Source: Bradyrhizobium symbiodeficiens (GTDB lineage: Bacteria; Pseudomonadota; Alphaproteobacteria; Rhizobiales; Xanthobacteraceae). Taken from it: a stretch of 64,000 bases of DNA. Below the pieces are notes generated by a model. The model was not told the DNA's origin. It was given only the letters and a program-made list of their open reading frames with translations, and did not search any database. Below are positions 58,804 through 64,000 of the stretch, one piece after another (the first letter of the stretch is position 1; each line of letters begins with the position of its first letter). Location: the NCBI RefSeq assembly GCF_002266465.3, contig NZ_CP029427.2, forward strand, positions 2,296,501 through 2,360,500, written 5' to 3'. Position numbers and translations under genes: made by a program.

Positions 58804-60020
58804 GCAATGGACCGGTGATCATCGTCGGTGCCGGCCATGGCGGCTATCAGGTCGCGGCATCGCTGCGCCAGGCGGGCTTTTCCGAGCGCATCTGCCTGAT
58901 CAACGACGAGGCGCATCTGCCCTATCAGCGGCCGCCCTTGTCCAAGGCCTATATCAAGGGCTCGGCCGGCCCTGAGAGCCTGATGTTCCGGCCCGAAAAA
59001 TTCTACCAGGATCAGAAAATCGAGCTGATCGCGGGGCGCGTAGTGTCGATCGACCGCGCCGGCCACAAGGTGCTGCTCGCCTCGGGCGAGACGCTGGCCT
59101 ACGGCCATCTCGTGCTGGCGACCGGCGCGCGCAACCGGCTGCTCGATCTGCCCAACGCCAATCTGCCCGACGTGAAATATCTCCGCATCCTCGACGAGAG
59201 CGAGGCGCTGCGCGCGATCATGCCGTCGAAGACACGGGTCGTGGTGATCGGCGCCGGCTTCATCGGCCTGGAATTCGCGGCGACCGCACGGATCAAGGGC
59301 CTCGAGGTCGACGTGCTCGAGCTTGCCCCGCGCGTGATGGCGCGCGCGGTGACGGCGGAGGTCTCGGAATATTTTCAAGAACGCCACCGCGAGGCCGGCA
59401 TCCGCATTCACCTCGGTGTGCAGGCCACCTCGATCGAGGCGGAGGGCGACAAGGTCACCGGCGTTTCCTTGAGCGACGGCCGGCATCTGCCCGCCGACCT
59501 CGTCGTAGTCGGCGTCGGCGTGCTGCCGAACATCGAGCTTGCAGCGGAAGCCGGGCTGCCGGTCGCCGCCGGCATCATCGTCGACGAATATCTTGCGACG
59601 GCCGACCCTGACATCTCCGCGATCGGCGACTGCGCGCTGTTCGCCAGCCCCCGCTTCGGCGGATCGTTGCGGCTGGAATCGGTGCAGAACGCCACCGACC
59701 ACGCCCGCTGCCTCGCGGCGCGGCTGACCGGCGAGAGGAAGCCCTATGACGGCCATCCCTGGTTCTGGAGCGACCAGGGCGACGACAAGCTCCAGATCTC
59801 AGGCCTCACCACCGGCTACGACCGCGTCGTGCTGCGCGGCAGCGCTGCGAGCAAGGCGTTCTCCGCGTTCTGCTACAGGGGTGAGACGCTGCTCGGCATC
59901 GAATCCATCAACCGCGCCGGGGACCACATGTTCGGCCGCCGCTTGCAGGGCATGAACCGCTCGATCACGCCGGCGCAGGCCGCGGATGAAAGCTTCGACC
60001 TGAAGAGCGCGCTGGCTTAG
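58800..60020 (+). CDS. FAD-dependent oxidoreductase, ferredoxin-reductase (rhodocoxin/putidaredoxin reductase) type
   Basis: A 406-residue NADH-dependent flavoprotein. The FAD motif is IIVGAGHGGYQVAASLR at residues 6-22, followed by PYQRPPLSKAY; the NAD motif is VVIGAGFIGLEFAATA near 148, and the third FAD motif ISAIGDCALF near 275. The C-terminal reductase domain (WFWSDQGDDKLQISG) is complete. Such enzymes feed electrons to [2Fe-2S] ferredoxins for P450s or ring-hydroxylating dioxygenases, but no such gene is within the window. ATG 58800 is preferred because it overlaps the stop of a coupled leader ORF; ATG 58788 is an alternative. Confidence 0.9.
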   Translation: MSNGPVIIVGAGHGGYQVAASLRQAGFSERICLINDEAHLPYQRPPLSKAYIKGSAGPESLMFRPEKFYQDQKIELIAGRVVSIDRAGHKVLLASGETLAYGHLVLATGARNRLLDLPNANLPDVKYLRILDESEALRAIMPSKTRVVVIGAGFIGLEFAATARIKGLEVDVLELAPRVMARAVTAEVSEYFQERHREAGIRIHLGVQATSIEAEGDKVTGVSLSDGRHLPADLVVVGVGVLPNIELAAEAGLPVAAGIIVDEYLATADPDISAIGDCALFASPRFGGSLRLESVQNATDHARCLAARLTGERKPYDGHPWFWSDQGDDKLQISGLTTGYDRVVLRGSAASKAFSAFCYRGETLLGIESINRAGDHMFGRRLQGMNRSITPAQAADESFDLKSALA

Positions 60021-60025
60021 GCTGC

Positions 60026-60931
60026 CTACAACACCGCCGCCACTTCCGCGGCGGTCGGCATCGACGGCCCCGCGCCCATGCGCTGCACGCTGATCGAGGC
60101 GGCGGCGTTGGCGAAGGCGAGGGCGGCAGGCACGGGCGCACCGTCGGCGAGTTGCGCCGCAAGCGCGCCGACAAAACAATCGCCGGCGCCGGTGGTATCG
60201 ACCGCCCTCACGGCGCGCCCGGGCACGGCGATCTCTTCGCGCCCCGCAAGCGCGAGCACGCCGCGCCTGCCGAGCGTGACGCAGATGGTCTGGTCGGCGC
60301 GCGCCTGAAGTTTTTGCGCGACATCGATGATCCTCGCGGCCTCGTCGCTGTCGGAGAGCTCGCTGCCTGCGAGGAAGCCGAGCTCGGTCTCGTTCAGCAC
60401 CAGGATGTCGACCAGCGCGAGCAATTCGCTCGACATCTTCTGCGCCGGCGCCGGGTTGAGCACGGTGACGACGCCGGCCTCGCGCGCGCGTCGAAAGAAC
60501 GCAGTGATCGTCGGCAGCGGGATCTCGAACTGGCTGACCGCGACATCACCCTTGGCCAGCGGCACGTCCGCGACGTCATCCGCGCCGACCAGAGCATTGC
60601 TGCCGGGAATGACCACGATGGTGTTGTCGGAGGCCGCGACCGTGATGATCGCCGTGCCGGTATGCGTGTCGGCATCGCGCACCGCGCCGAGGTCGATGCC
60701 TTGCGCGCCGAGGAACGTCCTCAGCTCGGCGCCAAACGAATCCTTGCCGAGCCGCCCGATCAACGTGGTCTTCGCGCCAAGCCGCGACGCCGCCACCGCC
60801 TGGTTCGCGCCCTTGCCGCCCGGAAAGTACAGCACCTCGCGGCCGGCGACGGTCTCGCCGACGCGCGGGTGGCGATCGGCCGTCGCCACCACATCCATGT
60901 TGATGCTGCCGGCGACGAAGACGCGCCCCAT
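60026..60931 (-). CDS. Ribokinase (PfkB family)
   Basis: A 301-residue sugar kinase. GSINMDVVA at the start and FPGGKGANQAVAASRLG near residue 38 are the ribokinase signature 1 region; DTTGAGDCFVGALAAQL near 240 is signature 2 with the catalytic aspartate and the anion hole. The combination of GGKGANQA and N-terminal NMD is typical of ribokinase as opposed to other PfkB enzymes. It phosphorylates ribose at O5 in the cytoplasm. It is the downstream gene of a minus-strand pair; the second kinase gene ends 19 bp upstream. No rbs transporter is near. Confidence 0.85.
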   Translation of the reverse strand: MGRVFVAGSINMDVVATADRHPRVGETVAGREVLYFPGGKGANQAVAASRLGAKTTLIGRLGKDSFGAELRTFLGAQGIDLGAVRDADTHTGTAIITVAASDNTIVVIPGSNALVGADDVADVPLAKGDVAVSQFEIPLPTITAFFRRAREAGVVTVLNPAPAQKMSSELLALVDILVLNETELGFLAGSELSDSDEAARIIDVAQKLQARADQTICVTLGRRGVLALAGREEIAVPGRAVRAVDTTGAGDCFVGALAAQLADGAPVPAALAFANAAASISVQRMGAGPSMPTAAEVAAVL

Positions 60932-60949
60932 GACAAACCCCAGCGAACG

Positions 60950-61843
60950 CTAAACCCTGACTTCGAACTCGTGCCTGACCTTGGCGATGTCGACCAGCGT
61001 CGGCAGGCCGGCCTCGTTGCCGAGGCGTTGGATCTTGAAGGTCGAGGCGGCCCGGGCAAAATCAAAATGCTCGCGCCAGCTTTTGCCGGGATGAGCGAGA
61101 TAGGAATAGACATAGGCACCGTGGAAAACGTCGCCGGCGCCGTTGGTGTCGATCACGCGCTCGCGCGGGATCGGCATCGCCGGCATCACCTGCACCGTGC
61201 CGGTCTCGTCGTACCAGAGCAGGCCCTTCTCGCCCATGGTGATGCCGCCGATCTTGCAGCCGCGGCTCTTGAGATAGTCGAGCATCTTCTCCGGCGTCAG
61301 GTCCATCTGCTCGCACAGGCGCTCGGCGACGATGGCGACGTCGATATATTCCAGCAGCTCGTGCGTGTTGGTGCGCAGGCCGCCGCCGTCGAGCGAGGTC
61401 AGAATGCCGGCCTCGCGGCAGACCTTGGCATAGTGGAGCGCGGCGTCCGGCTGGTGGCCATCGACATGCAGCACGCGGCAGCCGCCGAGATTGAGCATCG
61501 GAAAGGGATGGATGTGCTCGTCGTCGCGGCAGCGGACGATGGCACGCTTGCCGTCCTTGGGCATGATGAAGGAGAGCGAGGACTGGTTGACCTTCCGTCC
61601 GTGCAGCGAGATCGCGTATTTCGCGCACATGTCCTGGAACATGCGTCCCAGCCAATCATTGGCGGCGGTGGCGATCAGATCCGGCACGATGCCGAGCTTG
61701 GCGCAGCAGAACGCCGCCGTCACCGCGTTGCCGCCGAAGGAGACGGCGTAGTCCGAAGCCACGTGCTTCTCGTCTCCCGTCGGCATGTGGTCGGTGATGA
61801 AGACGACGTCGATATAGGTCTGTCCGATGAAGAGAGCCTGCAT
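60950..61843 (-). CDS. PfkB-family sugar/nucleoside kinase
   Basis: A 297-residue PfkB kinase, distinct from its neighbour. Early GGNAVTAAFCCAKLG is the sugar-binding region and DTNGAGDVFHGAYVYSYL near 240 holds the catalytic Asp; NDWLGRMFQDMCAKY is in the lid. The family includes sulfofructose kinase and KDG kinase-like enzymes, and the substrate cannot be assigned. It precedes ribokinase by 19 bp on the minus strand and the pair is likely co-transcribed. Neither transporter nor isomerase is nearby. Confidence 0.85.
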   Translation of the reverse strand: MQALFIGQTYIDVVFITDHMPTGDEKHVASDYAVSFGGNAVTAAFCCAKLGIVPDLIATAANDWLGRMFQDMCAKYAISLHGRKVNQSSLSFIMPKDGKRAIVRCRDDEHIHPFPMLNLGGCRVLHVDGHQPDAALHYAKVCREAGILTSLDGGGLRTNTHELLEYIDVAIVAERLCEQMDLTPEKMLDYLKSRGCKIGGITMGEKGLLWYDETGTVQVMPAMPIPRERVIDTNGAGDVFHGAYVYSYLAHPGKSWREHFDFARAASTFKIQRLGNEAGLPTLVDIAKVRHEFEVRV

Positions 61844-62055
61844 TGCTTGTCCGTGATGCGCTTGTGGTCCCAGCCGGCGAGATTACTCTAGCACCGGTTC
61901 CGCTCCGGGGGGACGCTGAAATTATTCGCAAATCTGCAGCCCGAAGCGCTTGAGGTCAGCATGGGGCCGGAATACGACCATCACCGGGCAATGCCAAGCC
62001 CGGACAAACGCCGTCTTTCGGCCCACGGGTTCCAGGTCGATAAAAAGGGGGACTT

Positions 62056-62904
62056 ATGATCACCGGCCTCGATCACGTCGTCGCTCTGGTCAGGGATATC
62101 GGTGCGGCCAAGGCGGCCTACCAGACGCTGCTCGCCCGCGCCCCGGCCTGGCAGAACTCCGGCGACGGCGCCGACCGGGTGCTGTTCACCCTCGAGAACA
62201 TGACGATCGAATTGATGGCGCCAAGCGGCTTCAGCGTGACCGCCGATCGGATGCGCGCGCTGCTCGACGACCAGGAGGGCGTGCTCGCCAGCCTGTGCTT
62301 TCGTGTCGCGGACATGAGCAAAATGCACCGGCGGCTGGGGCGGGTGGCCTTGAGTCCGGATCCGGTCGCCGAGGTCGAAAGCAGCGATTCGGAAACAGGC
62401 AACGTCCTGCACTGGAAGCGCACGCGCGCCGCCACGGACCTCACGCGCGGCGTGCGCATGTTCTTCCTCGAACTGGCCGAGGAGCGTCCGCTTTCGCCAG
62501 CGACCGACGTCGCGCCGATCGACGCGCTCGATCACGTCGTGATCACCACCGAGGATTCCGAACGCGCCGCCGCGCTCTACGGCGCACGGCTCGGCCTTGA
62601 TTTGGCGCTCGACCGCTCGCACCAGGATTGGGGCCAGCTGATGTTCTTCCGCTGCGGCGACCTCATCGTCGAGGTGGTGCGCCGGCCGGTCGCCGGTGGT
62701 GACCTCGCGCATGACCGTCTGTGGGGCCTGAGCTGGCGGGTCGCCGACATCGACGCCACGCGCGCGCGCCTGATCGCCGCCGGCCTCGACGTCACCGAGG
62801 TCCGCAACGGCCGCAAGCCGGGCACGCGGATCATGACGGTGCGGAGCGGCACCTGCGGCATCCAGACGGTGCTGCTGGAGCGCTCGCCGAAGCCGGTGGA
62901 ATGA
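62056..62904 (+). CDS. VOC family protein with two glyoxalase-like domains
   Basis: A 282-residue protein formed by two vicinal-oxygen-chelate modules: the first (about residues 1-130) begins ITGLDHVVALVRD, the second (from about 155) begins ALDHVVITTEDSERAAALYG and ends with VLLERSPK. Each DHVV histidine and the glutamates in the last strands are candidate metal ligands. The structure resembles glyoxalase I or extradiol-dioxygenase-type enzymes, with no substrate clue. ATG 62056 follows GGGGGA. Confidence 0.87.
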   Translation: MITGLDHVVALVRDIGAAKAAYQTLLARAPAWQNSGDGADRVLFTLENMTIELMAPSGFSVTADRMRALLDDQEGVLASLCFRVADMSKMHRRLGRVALSPDPVAEVESSDSETGNVLHWKRTRAATDLTRGVRMFFLELAEERPLSPATDVAPIDALDHVVITTEDSERAAALYGARLGLDLALDRSHQDWGQLMFFRCGDLIVEVVRRPVAGGDLAHDRLWGLSWRVADIDATRARLIAAGLDVTEVRNGRKPGTRIMTVRSGTCGIQTVLLERSPKPVE

Positions 62905-62908
62905 TTCT

Positions 62909-63014
62909 GTCATTCCGGGGCGTCGCGAAGCGACGAGCCCGGAATCCATTCATCCACCGTCCCTGCCGCACAACGGTCCGGGCTCGCGCCCAAGAGGGCG
63001 CGCCCCGGAATGAC
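62909..63014. repeat. Dispersed inverted repeat, 'gtcattccgggg' element, copy 3
   Basis: Ends GTCATTCCGG (62909-62918) and CCGGAATGAC (63005-63014), with internal GAGCCCGGAATCCATT and GGTCCGGGCTCGCG. It begins five bases after the VOC gene stop and separates it from the TetR gene. Confidence 0.85.
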
Positions 63015-63096
63015 GGAGCCAACCAGCAACCTTGCGTTCTCAAACGCCCGCCCACGTGTTACACGCGTCTTGTAAGCACCCCAGCGAGCACCCGGT

Positions 63097-63804
63097 TTGG
63101 CGAAAGCAAAGCGAACTCTGAAATGGCAGCGCGACCCCGAGGGGATGCGGCTGCGCATTCTCGAAGCCGCCAAGCAGGAGTTCTCCGCCCATGGTCTCGC
63201 CGGCGCGCGCGTCGACCGCATTGCGGTCAAAGCCGGCGCCAACAAGCGCATGCTCTACTATCACGTCGGCAACAAGGACGAGCTCTATCTCGCCGTGCTC
63301 GAAGGCGCCTATGACAAGATCCGCAGCGAGGAGCGGGGGCTCGATCTCGAGCATCTCGATCCGCCCGAGGCGATCAGGCGCCTGATCGAGTTCACCTGGA
63401 ATTACTTCCTGCGCAATCCCGAATTCCTGTCGCTGCTGCAGACCGAGAACCTCGCGCGCGCCAAACACCTGAAGAAATCGACCAAGGTCAAGTCGATGCA
63501 CTCGCCCTTCGTCGAGATGATCCGCGCCGTGGTGCGCCGCGGCGTCGACAGCGGCGATTTCCAGGTCGCGGTCGATCCGGTGCAGCTCTACATTTCGATC
63601 GCAGGGCTGTGCTTCTTCTATCTCTCGAACTCGGCGACGCTCAGCGTGATCTTCGGCCGCGATCTCCTGGACAAGAAGGCCAAGGACGAGCGGCTGGCGC
63701 ATATGGTCGGCCTCGTGCTGGCTGCGCTGACGGGACAATCCGTGGCGCTGTTCGAGATCTCGAAGGCACCGAAGTCGCGCGCGGCGGTGGCGCAGACGGT
63801 GTAG
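63097..63804 (+). CDS. TetR/AcrR-family transcriptional regulator
   Basis: A 235-residue repressor-type regulator. The N-terminal HTH is ILEAAKQEFSAHGLAGARVD, then IAVKAGANKRMLYYHVGNKDEL (about residues 22-65). The C-terminal ligand domain is of the TetR_C_6/YcdC-like group (NYFLRNPEFLSLLQTENLA; CFFYLSNSATLSVIFGRD). The start is TTG 63097, in frame with a Lys/Arg-rich N-terminus. A further gene may begin at 63968 and be its target, but the window ends. Confidence 0.85.
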   Translation: MAKAKRTLKWQRDPEGMRLRILEAAKQEFSAHGLAGARVDRIAVKAGANKRMLYYHVGNKDELYLAVLEGAYDKIRSEERGLDLEHLDPPEAIRRLIEFTWNYFLRNPEFLSLLQTENLARAKHLKKSTKVKSMHSPFVEMIRAVVRRGVDSGDFQVAVDPVQLYISIAGLCFFYLSNSATLSVIFGRDLLDKKAKDERLAHMVGLVLAALTGQSVALFEISKAPKSRAAVAQTV

Positions 63805-63814
63805 CCAAACTCTC

Positions 63815-63862
63815 CGCCGTCATCGCCCGCGAAAGCGGGCGATCCAGTATTCCAGAGGCGGC
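63815..63862. repeat. Short dispersed repeat with GNRA-loop hairpin
   Basis: CGCCCGC (63824-63830), GAAA loop, GCGGGCG (63835-63841), within the recurring GTCATCGCCCGC ... GATCCAGTATTCCAGAG sequence common in Bradyrhizobium. It starts about ten bases after the TetR stop and may end its transcript. Confidence 0.65.
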
Positions 63863-63967
63863 TGTGGCCCCGGAACCGCCGCAAAACGTCACACGGAAAG
63901 CTCTGGACAGTATTTATCCAACGGGTTAATTTCTCCGGGCAACGAAGAAGACTTCCGGGAGTGAAAA

Positions 63968-64000
63968 TTGGCCGAGCTGAAGCAGCAAGGTGTAGTGTCC
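63968..64000 (+). CDS. Possible start of a further gene (truncated by window end)
   Basis: TTG 63968 with GGGAG eight bases upstream opens a frame reading AELKQQGVVS to the end of the window. The TetR gene before it also uses TTG. There is too little sequence to assign a function, and GTG 63961 in another frame is an alternative. Confidence 0.3.
   Translation, partial: MAELKQQGVVS

Overview
This GC-rich window (roughly two-thirds G+C by eye) is chromosomal DNA of an alphaproteobacterium, almost certainly Bradyrhizobium or a close relative. The main reasons are the contiguous set nrtABC - narK - single-domain haemoglobin (bjgb) - flavoprotein (flp) - nasC, which is the assimilatory nitrate / NO-detoxification locus known from Bradyrhizobium diazoefficiens, and the dispersed inverted-repeat elements typical of that genus (three copies of a 'gtcattccgggg' type element and several others). 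I see no tRNA, rRNA, CRISPR, phage or intact insertion sequence. Codon usage and spacing look like ordinary metabolic backbone.

Layout. 1-12.1 kb: the tail of a short-chain dehydrogenase (3-hydroxybutyrate dehydrogenase type), a patatin phospholipase, an unusual glycogen-synthase-like GT5 enzyme, a class III CoA transferase followed by a complete dipeptide-type ABC importer (4.36-9.68 kb), a zinc alcohol dehydrogenase and an isocitrate/isopropylmalate dehydrogenase family enzyme. 12.1-18.4 kb: a small secreted Tyr/Trp/His-rich protein, an enoyl-CoA hydratase, an overlapping LysR-XRE regulator pair, a hypothetical protein, CcdA and an HWE histidine kinase. 18.6-25.8 kb: a TRAP transporter, a serine beta-lactamase-fold hydrolase, an intradiol dioxygenase and a divergent LysR/NmrA pair. 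25.9-38.5 kb: the nitrate region, with a PP2C phosphatase-kinase fusion and a formate/nitrite channel on the minus strand, divergent from nrtABC-narK-bjgb-flp-nasC. nrtA and narK each have an upstream sigma-54-like element and inverted repeats in the leader. 38.6-45.8 kb: an SMP-30 lactonase, an aldo/keto reductase, a DMT exporter, a sorbitol-dehydrogenase-type MDR enzyme, and an Lrp regulator divergent from a homodimeric 2-oxo-acid dehydrogenase E1. 46-49.6 kb: aldehyde dehydrogenase, SMP-30 lactonase and a uronate-dehydrogenase-like SDR. 49.6-53.3 kb: a methanethiol S-methyltransferase-like gene (mddA) behind two coupled small ORFs and a DUF4242 gene, divergent from a winged-helix/TPR regulator. 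53.5-64 kb: a secreted hypothetical, an outer-membrane-like protein beneath two Fur-box-like sites, a sugar-acid dehydratase followed by a frameshifted remnant of a TRAP binding protein, a histidine phosphatase/enoyl-CoA hydratase pair, a FAD ferredoxin reductase preceded by a 13-codon leader ORF, two PfkB kinases, a double VOC protein and a TetR regulator.

How parts work together. The nitrate block forms a pathway: uptake (NrtABC, NarK), reduction to nitrite (NasC, with the Flp flavoprotein as probable electron donor), removal of NO (Bjgb), and nitrite/formate movement by the FNT channel, whose partner gene is a signalling kinase/phosphatase. The ABC importer, the TRAP systems, the CoA transferase, the two enoyl-CoA hydratases and the sugar-acid enzymes point to scavenging of plant- and soil-derived organic acids. 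Starts were chosen from Shine-Dalgarno spacing where possible; alternatives are given. All functional calls rest on reading motifs by eye, not on database searches.
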